From contig NC_083877.1 in the NCBI RefSeq assembly GCF_032452875.1, positions 47,355,724 to 47,419,723 on the forward strand: a stretch of 64,000 nt of DNA. Reading direction: 5' to 3'. This DNA comes from Bos javanicus (taxonomy: Eukaryota; Chordata; Mammalia; Artiodactyla; Bovidae). Made by a program: the position numbers and the translations under genes. The notes below the pieces were generated by a model that made no database searches, had not been told where the DNA came from, and saw only the letters and a list, made by a program, of their open reading frames with translations. Positions 19,776 through 30,765 of the stretch are shown in pieces. Every line of letters starts with the position of its first letter. Position 1 is the first letter of the stretch.

Positions 19776-20124
19776 AGCTATCCTAAAATCTGTATCTATC
19801 ATTCTTTTGCTTTTCTTTATAGCTTTACATATATGTTTGGAGACTTTAACAATATTTTGTTAAGCTTTGTTTGTTGTAGATCTTTATATAACTAGAATCA
19901 CATTGTATTTTCCTGTTAACAGCTTTTTCTTTCTTTCAATATTGCTTTTGAGATGTGTTAACTGTAGTCCATTCATTTTCATTGTACTATTTTATTCCAC
20001 TATACTTATACCATCATCCTCAATCCATTCAACTCTTGGTGGGATCTGATGTTGTAAAACAACAAATCTGGCTTTATGAATGTTTTTCCGGTGCACAATT
20101 TAAAAATTCTCTAGGGAATACTTT
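19776..20124. other. Unassigned AT-rich sequence, possibly old L1
   Basis: The T-rich text with 'actagaatcacattgtatt' is reminiscent of reverse-oriented L1 3' sequence but too diverged to assign. Confidence 0.4.
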
Positions 20125-20452
20125 GGGCTTCCCCTGGTAGCTCAGCTGGTAAAGAATCTGCCTGCAATGCAGGAGACTCCAGTTCGATTCCTGGGTTGGG
20201 AAGTTCTGTTGGAGAAGGGATAGGCTACCCACTCCAGTATTCTTGGGCTTCCCTGGTGGCTCGGATGGTAAAGAATCCATCTGCAATAAGGGAGACCTGA
20301 GTTCGATCCTTGGGTTAGGAAGATCCCCTGCAGGAGAGCATGGCAACCCGCTCCAGTATTCTTGCCTGGAGAATCCCCATGGACAGAGGAGCCTGGTGGG
20401 CCACAGTCTATGGGGTTGCAAAGAGTCATGTATGACTGAAGAAACTAGCACA
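20125..20452 (+). mobile_element. Two Bov-tA SINEs in tandem
   Basis: The first copy (20125-20244) breaks off at 'ccagtattctt'. The second (20245-20452) starts at that point with a complete head and has a full body and tail. The missing tail of the first copy is not found beyond the second. Confidence 0.9.
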
Positions 20453-20873
20453 CAAGGAAAACCTAGGGGTGGAAATACTGGGTCCTAGGTATGTGCATCT
20501 TTAACTTTTAGACAATGCGTGGGTTCTAATCAGGTTAGGCCTGACAGTGTTTTGCTTCAGGTGAGTAACACTACCTCTTACCTCCTGCTCTGGATGCTCA
20601 ATTTGGAAATATGGAAGGACTTAGCACCTTCTGGGGCAAGCCTCTGACTGATGGTGGATGAAGCCTGTGGCTTCCCTCTCTTTCTTTACCGCCAGGAGTC
20701 AGAGATGCAGTTCCACCAGTTCCTCAAAGGATGACCCAGAGCACCTCTGGCAGCAACACAAAATGCCTCCTTAATCTCCCTCCCTCCTCTCCAGCTTCAC
20801 TCCCTCTTTCGATTTTGCCCCAGGGAACACCCTCTCCAATACAATGCTTTGTTTTATTTGGCTGTACTTCCTG
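20453..20873. other. Unassigned sequence
   Basis: About 420 bases with no recognised gene or repeat. Confidence 0.55.
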
Positions 20874-20886
20874 GGAAGTCCAAGCT

Positions 20887-21155
20887 GCTGCTGCTAAGTC
20901 ACTTCAGAAGTGTCCAACTCTGTGCGACCCCATAGACGGCAACCCACCAGGCTCCCTCATTCCTGGGATTCTCCAGGCAAGAACACTGGAGTGGGTTGCC
21001 ATTTCCTTCTCCAATGCATGAAAGTGAAACGTGAAAGTGAAGTCACTCAGTCATGTCCGACTCCTAGCGAGCCCATGGACTGCAGCCCACCAGGCTCCTA
21101 TGTCCATGGGATTTTCCAGGCAAGAGTACTGGAGTGGGTTGCCATTGCCTTCTCT
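20887..21155 (-). mobile_element. Bov-A2 SINE
   Basis: Reverse-oriented two-unit Bov-A2 starting with (GCT)n. The 13-bp target duplication GGAAGTCCAAGCT lies at 20874-20886 and 21156-21168. Confidence 0.95.
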
Positions 21156-21380
21156 GGAAGTCCAAGCTAAGCTATGCTTATTGTATTATAAACTTTCACA
21201 GCTATATATTTTCTTCTGATTTCCCCCACTAGTTGTATCTCAACACATTTTGATGTGCACATCTTTTGTTGGGGGAATGGGGAAGTTCTTAGACTTCTCC
21301 AATTTTCACTAATTTTTTGTCATTGATTATGAATTATTTATGTGTCTTTATATTTTAAAATGTATAGATTTTAAAGTTAT

Positions 21381-23330
21381 TTGATTTTTTAAAATTTGTA
21401 TTGGAGTAAAATGGTATGGACCTAACAGAAGCAGAAGATATTAAGAAGAGACGGCAAGAATACACAGAAGAACTGTACAAAAAAGATCTTCACGACCCAG
21501 ATAGTCATGATGGTGTGATCACTGACCTAGAGCCAGACATCCTGGAATGTGAAGTCAAGTGGGCCTTAGAAAGCATCACTACGAACAAAGCTAGTGGAGG
21601 TGACAGAATTCCAGTTGAGTTATTCCAAATCCTGAAAGATGATGCTGTGAAAGTGCTGCACTCAATATGCCAGCAAATTTGGAAAACTCAGCAGTGGCCA
21701 CAGGACTGGAAAAGGTCACTTTTCATTCCAATCCCAAAGAAAGGCAATGCCAAAGAATGCTCAAACTACCGCACAATTGCACTCATCTCACACGCTAGTA
21801 AAGTAAAGCTCAAAATCTCCAAGCCAGGCTTCAGCAATATGTGAACCGTGAACTTCCTGATGTTCAAGCTGGTTTTAGAAAAGGCAGAGGAACCAGAGAT
21901 CAAATTGCCAACATCCACTGTATCATGGAAAAAGCAAGAGAGTTCCAGAAATAACATCTATTTCTGCTTTATTGACTATGCCAAATCCTTTGACTGTGTA
22001 GATCACAACAAACTGTGGAAAATTCTGAAAGAGATGGGAATACCAGACCACCTGACCTGCCTCTTGAGAAACCTGTATGCAGGTCAGGAAGCAACAGTTA
22101 GAACAGGACATGGAACATAGACTGGTTCCAAATAGGAAAAGGAGTACATCAAGGCTACATATTGTCACCCTGCTTATTTAACTTCTATGCAGAGTACATC
22201 ATGAGAAACGCTGGGCTGGAAGAAACACAAGCTGGAATCAAGATTGCCGGGAGAAATATCAATAACTTCAGATATGCAGATGACACCATCCTTATGGCAG
22301 AAAGTGAAGAGGAACTAAAAAACCTCTTGATGAAAGTGTAAGTGGAGAGTGAAAAAGTTGGCTTAAAGCTCAACATTCAGAAAACTAAGATCATGGCATC
22401 TGGTCCCATCACTTCATGGGAAATAGATGGGGAAACAGTGGAAACAGTGTCAGACTTTATTTTTCTGGGCTCCAAAATCACTGCAGATGGTGACTGCAGC
22501 CATGAAATTAAAAGACGCTTACTCCTTGGAAGGAAAGTTATGACCAACCTAGATAGCATATTCAGAAGCAGAGACATTACTTTGCCAACAAAGGTTCATC
22601 TAGTCAAGGCTATGGTATTTCCAGTGGTCATGTATGGATATGAGAGTTGGACTGTGAAGAAGGCTGAGCGCCGAAGAATTGATGCTTTTAAGGGTGGTGT
22701 TGGAGAAGACTCTTGAGAGTCCCTTGGACTGCAAGGAGATCCAACTAGTCCATTCTGAGGGGATGAGCCCTGGGATTTCTTTGGAAGGACTGATGCTAAA
22801 GCTGAAACTCCAGTACTTTGGCCACTTCATGTGAAGAGTTGACTCATTGGAAAAGACTCTGATGCTGGGAGGGATTGGGGGCAGGAGGAGAAGGGGACAA
22901 CAGAGGATGAGATGGCTGGATGGCATCATTGACTCGATGGACGTGAGTCTGAGTGAATTCCAGGAGTTGGTGATGGACAGGGAGGCCTGGCGTGCTGCGA
23001 TTCATGGGGTCGCAAAGAGTCGGACACGACTGAGCGACTGATCTGATCTGATCTGATCAGATAGTTGATTTACAATGTTGTGTTAGTTTCAGGTGTACAG
23101 AAAAATGAATCAGTTACATATATATATCCACATATAATATCTATTTATCTATACCTATATATATCTCCACTTTTTTTAAGATTGTTTTCCCATATAGGTC
23201 ATTACAGAATATTGAGAAAAGTTCCCTGTGCTGTATAGTAGGTCCTTTTTAATTATCTATTTTATCTATAGTAGTGTATATATGTCAATCCCAATCTCCC
23301 AATTTTATTTACCACCACCCCCCACCATTT
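21381..23330 (-). mobile_element. Bovine L1 3' end split by BovB
   Basis: L1 3' sequence in reverse orientation. The end 'tttgtattggagtaaa' (about 21396-21411) resumes after the BovB as 'tagttgatttacaatgttg' (about 23061) and continues to about 23330. Confidence 0.8.
21413..23058 (+). mobile_element. BovB LINE, 5' truncated, reverse transcriptase region
   Basis: About 1.65 kb of BovB from before the reverse transcriptase to the end. In broken frames it shows 'FIPIPKKGNAKECSNY', 'FIDYAKSFDCVDH' and an unaltered 'YADD' box at about 22273-22284, so it keeps the catalytic pair lost in two other copies here. Frameshifts near 21810 and 22115 and stops make it inactive. Its tail is (CTGAT)n rather than (TGAAC)n. 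Confidence 0.95.
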
Positions 23331-23976
23331 CCCCTTCATAAAAAGTTATCTTTTATAAATTAATGTCTATCTCATTTGCATTGTGATTAGTGGATAGGTC
23401 ATGTTAGGCACTGATTCTTTGAAATTAATTATGAAGATTTGCTTTATGGCTTACTATATGGTCATTTGTTATTTAACATAGCCATTTCTTAGTTTTTTTG
23501 TAACAGTGTTCTTCTCCAAATCTTCTGTATACTTGCCAATTACTGTTTTGTGTGTTTAACCTGACAATTACTGAGAGAAGATTACTAACATCTCTCATTA
23601 TGATGGCAAGTCTGTCAATTTCTCCTAGGCATTAAGTTTTTATGTATGTATTTTTGCTTTGTATAGTCAGCAAAAGAGGTTAGTCAGGCTTAAAAAATGT
23701 AGTTGAGGTCAACAAAATGATTGCTTCAGCATCTCATATTCTCCTAGTCTGTTTTAAATGGAAAGAAATGGGTAAAACTCAACTGAGCCAGTTCTTCTTA
23801 AAGTAATGAGTGAACAGGTAAGGAAAACCTAATTTGTCTGTAATGACTTGTTCTGTTTGACTATATATGGATTCTCCACACAACTGAATTAGGCCAATTA
23901 AATGCCCAAGTAAATGACATTTAAATGTTTAAAATTTTAAAATATTTAACTGTTTTCTCTTCCTATCTTTTCATTT
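23331..23976. other. Unassigned AT-rich sequence
   Basis: No gene or repeat recognised with confidence. Confidence 0.5.
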
Positions 23977-23987
23977 TGAAAAATTTC

Positions 23988-24211
23988 GAGCATGTGTGCA
24001 TGCTCAGTTGCTTCAGTTTTGTCTTACTCTGCAACCCCATAGACTGTAGCTCACCAGGCTCCTCTGTCCATGGAATTCTCCAGGCAAGAATAGTGGAGTG
24101 GGTTGCCATTTCCTTCTCCAGGGGATCTTTCCAACCCAGGGATGAGACCCACGTCTCCTGCATCTCCTGCATTACAGGCAGATTCTTTACCCCTGAGCCA
24201 CCTGGAAGCCC
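23988..24211 (-). mobile_element. Bov-tA SINE
   Basis: Reverse-oriented Bov-tA. The 11-bp target duplication TGAAAAATTTC lies at 23977-23987 and 24212-24222. The codon-like unit 'catctcctg' is duplicated in the head. Confidence 0.95.
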
Positions 24212-24512
24212 TGAAAAATTTCACACCTATATAAATTTGAAAGAATAGTATAATGAAAGCACATACAACATTTAAACTCTTTTTCCAAATTCACCAATGT
24301 TAATGTTTTGCCAGATCTGCCTCCCCCTCACCTTATATAAATATTGTTAGTTGAACCATTTAAAAGTAAATCGCAGATGTTGTAACACTTCACCCTTATA
24401 TGTTTTAGCCTGTGTCTCCTAAGAACAATGGCATTTTCCTAAAGAACCATGAGACCATCATGTCATTGAAAAATTTAATATTGACTCAATAGAATTATTT
24501 AGTATACATGAT

Positions 24513-24725
24513 GGTGGTGGTGGTGGTGGTTTAGTCACTAAGTCATGATTGACTCTTGAGGCCCCATGGACTGTAGTCTGCTAGGCTTCTCTGTCCATGG
24601 AATTCTCCAGGCAAGAATACTGCAGTTGCCATTTCCTTCCCCAGGGGATCTTCCCGACTAGAGATTGAATCTGAGTGTCTTGCATTGCAGGCAGATTCTT
24701 TATCATTGAGCCACCAGGGAAGCCC
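24513..24725 (-). mobile_element. Bov-tA SINE with (TGG)n
   Basis: Reverse-oriented Bov-tA. Its tail side carries a run of TGG repeats at 24513-24531, and its head ends 'accagggaagccc'. Confidence 0.9.
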
Positions 24726-24774
24726 TTATTGTGTGTGTCTATTTTTGATATTTTTTGATTGATATTTGATATTT

Positions 24775-24925
24775 TTCTTATTCTTTTGCATTGTAGGTTA
24801 TTACAGAATATTGAGTTCCCTGTGCTATACAGTAGGTCCTTGTTGGTTACCTATTTTACATATAGCAATGTGTATATGTTAATCTCAAACTCCTAATTTA
24901 TCTCTGTATCCCTCAAATCAATTTT
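24775..24925 (-). mobile_element. Bovine L1 3' fragment
   Basis: Contains 'attacagaatattgagttcc' and 'atacagtaggtccttgttgg', typical of the bovine L1 3' region in reverse orientation. Confidence 0.8.
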
Positions 24926-26610
24926 TAAATACTGCTTGATACATTAATACTATTCTGAGAGATTCACCATCAATCAGGACATATTAGAGGGCCAGAGAAC
25001 AAATTTGTTTTAACTTTAACTCAGCATTTCCTAAACTTAGTTGCCAATGGAACCCTACCCTTCGTTTTTTGAAACGCAATAAATACCACTTATTCCAAAT
25101 TTCCTTGATAATGAGGCCTGTTTTCCAGTTTTTTCCTGTCTCCTCCCTCCAGGGTCATCCTCATTGAACGCTGTTTCAGCGAGACTGCAGCCTCAAACAC
25201 AGTTTTCTAACTCAACCACAAGGTGGCTCTGCTTGTCTTACAAAAGAAGGCTGCAGGCACCTTCCAACATCTGGGCAGGGCCTGACACAGCCAGGGTTTG
25301 AGGCTGTGCTACACAGGGTAGTCTGTTCTAGAGAAAACTGGGGTCTTTGTTACCTGTGTACATGGGTTAAGTTAGAACTATAGTTCCCTGATCCAGATGG
25401 GTGAAGCTTTCAGAAGGATTTTGTAAGAACTGAGATTTTCTGGTTGTCCCTTCCAAGTTTCCGTTTTGAGGGTACATTTCTGTAGAGTTCATGAACAGGA
25501 CGCTTTTCTCCCAGGTCAGTGATGAACGAAGCACCTAAAATCTGGAAAGAGGCTTCTCCAGCAAGCCACTGATTCCAACTAAGCATATTTTTGTTTCCTT
25601 TTAGGTCTTTAAGAACAAAGAAATCTTGAAGCAGGGAGATGTTGGTACTGAGCTCTATTGCATCCTAACCTCCGGCTTAACCCTAGGGGTTGATGAATTC
25701 ATTTTAATTAGTAGCAGCAGGAGCAATTCAGCGGTTGAGCCTATCCTGACTGAGTTGTTTCTGAAGAACTCCTTTTTGCAGATATATGCATTTTTAATGA
25801 ATGGGAACAATTACTGTCCTTTAGGTCAGAAAAGTGATGTTTCTCACTGTGTTGAAAGAGCTTATAATATAAGCTGTGCTGTGGGTAGGCAAGAAGGGTT
25901 AATGATTTCCAAGGGTGTCAGTATCCTTGTGGTCACCAATTCTAAGGTCTGTGTTCATAGATGTTAACTTCAGATATCTTTAGGAAAAATCTCTTTATAT
26001 CAGCTGGTTCTCAGTCACCCACTCTGTTCTTTTTTAAGTTCTCTCTCACTCCAGGTTTCATTCATTCATTCACTCCCTCATTCAAAAGATTTAGTATCTA
26101 TTCTTTGTAAAGCACATAGTAAAATGCTGTAGGAGGTTAGAAGATGAATTCTCTTGACATGGAGGTTGGGGAGGTGTGAAATAGACAAATAAATAAAAAG
26201 TAGCAAGTCAGTCTGTCTAGCTTACTTTCAACCCTCACCTGCACCCTGTGTTCAAAGATACCTGATGTCTCCAATCTGATGAGTCTATGACCAAATTTGT
26301 CCTGTCTCTTTTTCACCTTAGTTTTCAACTTTCTCACATCTGCTCAATCAGTTGCCACTTGTCCATTCATTTTCTAACATGTGAAACATTACTGCCATCT
26401 TTCCTCTGCTGTCATTTCCACTCAGCCTTCTGACTAATGCCTTTTTAATTTTGATCTGGTTGTGTTTCTGCTGGAACTTCTGGGAATTTCCAGAGCCCAC
26501 CCCACATCCACATTAGTAGTTGTCGCCTCTGAAACCACTGGAGTCACAACATGAGTACTGAGATCAGCTCAGTTCACAGCAGCCTAGGAAACTTTATTGG
26601 CTGCATGGTT
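24926..26610. other. Unassigned sequence with one open stretch
   Basis: No repeat recognised. A 113-codon plus-strand open stretch (25626-25967) follows a pyrimidine-rich 'ttgtttccttttag' that could be a splice acceptor. I do not recognise a full domain, and no donor site with GT follows in a convincing place. It is treated as uncertain, not as a gene. Confidence 0.4.
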
Positions 26611-26622
26611 AGCTGTATTGCT

Positions 26623-26891
26623 GCTGCTGCTAAGCTTCTTCAGTTGTGTCTGACTCTGTGCGACCCCATAGATGGCAGCCCACCAGGCTCCCCGTCCCTG
26701 GGATTCTCCAGGCCAGAACACTGGAGTTGGTTGCCATTTCCTTCTCCAGTGCATGAAAGTGAAAAGTGAAAGTGAAGTCGCTCAGTCATGTCTGACTCCT
26801 AGCCACCCCATGGACTGCAGCCTACCAGGCTCCTCTGTCCATGGGATTTTCCAGGCAAGAGTACTGGAGTGGGGTGCCATTGCCTTCTTCG
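26623..26891 (-). mobile_element. Bov-A2 SINE
   Basis: Reverse-oriented two-unit Bov-A2. The 12-bp target duplication AGCTGTATTGCT lies at 26611-26622 and 26892-26903. Confidence 0.95.
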
Positions 26892-26903
26892 AGCTGTATT
26901 GCT

Positions 26904-28404
26904 AGCCTGTTCAAATGAGTACTCTTAGTCACAGGCTTAATGTGGCTGAAAGCCCATGTGCCATATTGAATACTTCTCATCCTAGGTAAGTTCTCCTTCC
27001 ATCATCATCATAATCCAGATACAATGATAAGCAAGGGGACATTATGGAGAGGGAAGTGGGGATGCGACCTTAATCCCTAATACAGATGTATGTGTTCTTT
27101 CAGGTCTCATTTGATGATATTTTCTTCCTGTGGATATATATGACTTATCACATATACCTTCCTATGAGCAGTAGAAATGCCTGTGAGTGTACTTGGTAGC
27201 TCCTGATATTGTGACTTCCAGGATGATTGCTTCAACATGTAGGTATCTTCCCAAGAGACTTGTATCAATAAGATAAATACTGGAATTACAAAGCCTTCAC
27301 TAGATAGAGTAAAAGGAACAGCCCAGCTCTAACTCCTGGACTATGCTTTTAATCACAAAGGAAGTCGAATGACTATTTCAATTGTAAGATTTAAAGAAGA
27401 AAGTGAATTATCATTGGATGCTTTATATACACATCAAGTTAGGATGCTGTGTAACGGAGACTCAGGGAAGGTAGAACACAGAGTAAGGCAGGTTTTATTC
27501 TGTATCTCCATCTCCTTAAATAGAGAGCTTCGTTTGTATCTTTTTCCTCAACCTAAGTTTCCTCCCCATGTCTGTTATCTAGTCATGTGATCTTGGTGAG
27601 TCATGTAATCAGGGGTGATATTAAAAATGTTTCTGCTGACATGAGGCAGGCTCTGCTCTTCAGAAGACAGTCCCCAGGTTTCCTGCTGTGCTAAGCATTA
27701 ATCCTTCCTTGGTGGATTGTGATGGGGTCCAGGACGCCCTGGGGGAGGGTCTGGGACGTCTGGAGCAAGAGAAGCACTTAGGAGTCTTGGGGCAATAGCT
27801 ATGTACTACTTGGCTTAGAATTAGTTCAGCGTTAAATGAACTGATGTGACCGCACTAGTGCGCATGATCTTTTTGAGGGAATGTTCCTCATCTGTGAAAT
27901 GGGGATAAGATCCACTCTGCCTTCCTGCGCTATGTATATAAATATTCTCTGGGCATGGTAGAGCCCTGAATAACTGAAAGATGAGATCAGAGTTCTTGTT
28001 TTATAGGTAAATGTGCCTCTGGTGGGGGAGGTGAGGCACTTTCCCAGTGGGTGAGGGTTCAAAAGGGCTGAGGTTGTGAGAGGGACTGACTCTACTCTGA
28101 GAGTACCCAGAATTTCAACAAAACTAAGAGCTGATTGTGGACAGTGGGGTAGGCCTGCCAGAAGAGAACTTTCAGCAGCTATTGGAGCCAGACTACAGGC
28201 TACGTACGAGGAGGACTGGAGCTCAGGGAGGACGAAGAGGTGAGGAAGAACCACCCCCGCTGCAGGAACTGTTTCCCAGGACTGCTCTTCACTGACCCCT
28301 GAAGTGTGATTTTGGGGTGAGTGGACAAGAGATGGAGAGAAAAGGAAAACCTTGTTTCAACTGTGACCCCATCAGGGGTTTTCTGCCAAAGAGAATATAA
28401 TTAA
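26904..28404. other. Unassigned sequence
   Basis: About 1.5 kb with no recognised repeat. Reading frames (for example 27832-28254 minus, 140 codons) show no known domain. Nothing supports a gene. Confidence 0.5.
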
Positions 28405-28416
28405 AAGTGTATGGCT

Positions 28417-28542
28417 AGGGACTTCCCTGGTGGTCCTGTGGTTAAGATCCCCATGCAGAGGGCCTGGGTTTCCATCCTTGGTCAGGGAACTAGACTGCAC
28501 ATGCGGTAACCAAGACCTGGTGCTGCCAGATTAATTTTAAAC
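28417..28542 (+). mobile_element. Short CHR-type SINE
   Basis: A plus-strand CHR head and part of the body, followed by an AT-rich end. The 12-bp target duplication AAGTGTATGGCT lies at 28405-28416 and 28543-28554. Confidence 0.85.
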
Positions 28543-28554
28543 AAGTGTATGGCT

Positions 28555-29530
28555 CATAAAAGGTACTCCGTGTATGTTGATAATTAATTGCCTATGCAAT
28601 GTATACTGAAACAATATTGTGTAGAAGATACTTAAAGTGTGCTTATTATTTATCTGAAATATCAGAAGTATCTAAGTTACCTGTCTCTTTAATTAGATTT
28701 CCCTGATGATTCCGTTCTCCTTGATGGATCTTTGTTTTGCAGAATTTGCTTATTAAATTCCTTACAGTAGCAATCTAAATTCCACTGCACTGTAACACAT
28801 CTACAGTGATCACATCTAACTAAGTGCACTACTTTGTCTATTACACATTCATTAATGAGCAAACACATTCAACAGTAACATTACAAGCCAGTTTACTGAG
28901 CATGTACTGGCATATAAACAACTTTGAGAACTGTTCTTCAAATTTTATTTGTTGAAACACATAATACCATCCTTTGTGGCCAAAGCTGCTTTTCCATTTT
29001 CTGGATTGCATTGCTTCTCTTGACCAATGACTTTTAAAAATGTCCACTGACCTAAAAAGAGCACTGTCAAAAAAATTTATTCCCGTCTTCAACCCCACAT
29101 ATGACTCTTTCACTTGCTCCCATGTCAGGAGAATATTTAGTAACTCCATATAAAAGACAGAATTCTGTGGGAGATGAAACTATTTCAAAAGATAGTTATG
29201 GTAAGGGTAAGTGCCATAATAAGTATCCACTTCAGGTAGGAATTTCTTTACCTGTTCATAAATAAGGTTCCTTTTAAGAATATCCTTGACATTCAAAGGA
29301 TTTTTTTTTTTTTTTTGCCAATACTTTCCTTATTGCTTTCAAAAAATTCCCGTAAGTAATGGCGTTCTATTAAAGCTGTTTGTTCTTTCAGCATACATAA
29401 TCCTATTGCTAAAGAGATATTGAAAATTATGAACAAGACATAAGTAGGTTTCACTCAATGGATTATTGGGATCTTTTCTTTAACATTTGACTATTATTTC
29501 AGCACTTCAAATAAACTGATATTTTCACAC
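28555..29530. other. Unassigned AT-rich sequence
   Basis: About 1 kb without a recognised gene or repeat, apart from a T-run near 29300. Confidence 0.5.
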
Positions 29531-29534
29531 CTGC

Positions 29535-29738
29535 AGGTTTTTTTAAAAAAATTTTTTATTTTTAATATGGACCATTTTTGAAGTTTTTGTTGACTTTGTT
29601 GCAATATTGCTTGTTTTATGTTTTGGTTTTTGGACACCGAGGCGATATGGGATTTTAGCTCTCTGAGCAGGGATCAAACCTGCACCCCCTGAATTGGAAG
29701 GCAAAGTCTTAACCACTGGGCCACCAGGGAAATTTCCT
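29535..29738 (-). mobile_element. CHR-type SINE, older
   Basis: Reverse-oriented, diverged SINE. 'agcagggatcaaacctgcac' and 'ccaccagggaaa' mark the head; the tail is T-rich. Confidence 0.75.
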
Positions 29739-30136
29739 CACACTTATATCTATTAAAGAGAGGCAACAGGATTTAAATAACAGAATGGAAGAATACTGAG
29801 TAACACCTGTGTTAGGGGTGCTGGGCCACCTCCACACTCAGCGTTTAGATGTGTTCCTGACTTGTTACAGAGCCATGGCAAGGATACACAGCCAGGTCGG
29901 AAGGGGGGAAGACTCCAGTGGAGTCTGGAAGAGTCACTGCCCTGGCTTCCCAATGCTCTCTTCCTCTCACAGGGGTCACACTGAATATACTCTTCCCCTG
30001 GCAACATGTGTGTAATGTTCCTGCCCAGGGAAGGCCATTAGTGTCTTAGTGCCCAAAGTTGCCTCTTTTTAAATAATTTAGAATAACTCTAGATTTACAG
30101 AAGAATTGTAAAGATAGTAGAGTCTCCACTTACCCA
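29739..30136. other. Unassigned sequence
   Basis: About 400 bases with no recognised gene or repeat. Confidence 0.5.
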
Positions 30137-30151
30137 TTTCCTCTATTATTA

Positions 30152-30267
30152 TTTTGGCCACACTGCACAGCATGCAGGATTTTAGTGCCCAGACCAGGGA
30201 TGGGATCCATGCCCCTGGGAGTGGAAGCACAGAGTCCCAACCACTGGACCACCTGGCAAGTTCCAAT
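30152..30267 (-). mobile_element. CHR-type SINE, truncated
   Basis: Reverse-oriented. Flanked by TTTCCTCTATTATTA (30137-30151) and TTTCCTCTGTTATTA (30268-30282), a 15-bp target duplication with one mismatch. Confidence 0.85.
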
Positions 30268-30304
30268 TTTCCTCTGTTATTAGCATCGCATTCATATGGT
30301 ATGT

Positions 30305-30500
30305 GTCTGTGTGTGCTCAGTCATGTCCGACTCTTTGTGACCCCATGGACAGCAGCCCACCAGGCTCCGCTCTCCATGGGATTTCCCAGGCAAGAATACT
30401 GAAGTGGGTTGCTTTTCCAGGGGATCTTTTTGACTCAGGATTGAACCCAAGTCTCCTGTGTCTCTTGCTTTGGCAGGCAGGTTCTTTACCACTTCATCAC
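30305..30500 (-). mobile_element. Bov-tA SINE
   Basis: Reverse-oriented, with 'gtgctcagtcatgtccgact' at the tail side and a diverged head. Confidence 0.9.
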
Positions 30501-30560
30501 TTATTGGACTTTTTGGTCACAACTGGCAAATCAACACTGATACTTTATTGTTATCTATTT

Positions 30561-30765
30561 GGGCTTCCCTTGTGCCTCAGATGGTAAAGAATCTGCCTGC
30601 AGTGTGGGAGACCTGGGTTTGATCCCTGGGTTGGGAAAATCCCCTGAAGAAGGACCTGGCAATCCACTCCAGTATTCTCGCCTGGAGAATCCCCATGGAC
30701 AGAGGAGCTTGGCAGGCTATAGTCTGTGGGGTGGAAGAGTCTGACTGAGTGAGTAACACACATGT
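30561..30765 (+). mobile_element. Bov-tA SINE
   Basis: A plus-strand complete copy from 'gggcttcccttgtgcctcag' to 'gtgagtaacacac'. Confidence 0.9.

Noticed and set aside
20125..20200. tRNA-like A and B boxes at SINE heads
   Set aside because: They are the tRNA-derived 5' ends of Bov-tA and CHR SINEs, not tRNA genes.
25626..25967. A 113-codon frame considered as a gene
   Set aside because: No full domain, no convincing donor site and no partner exons in view; kept only as a low-interest finding.
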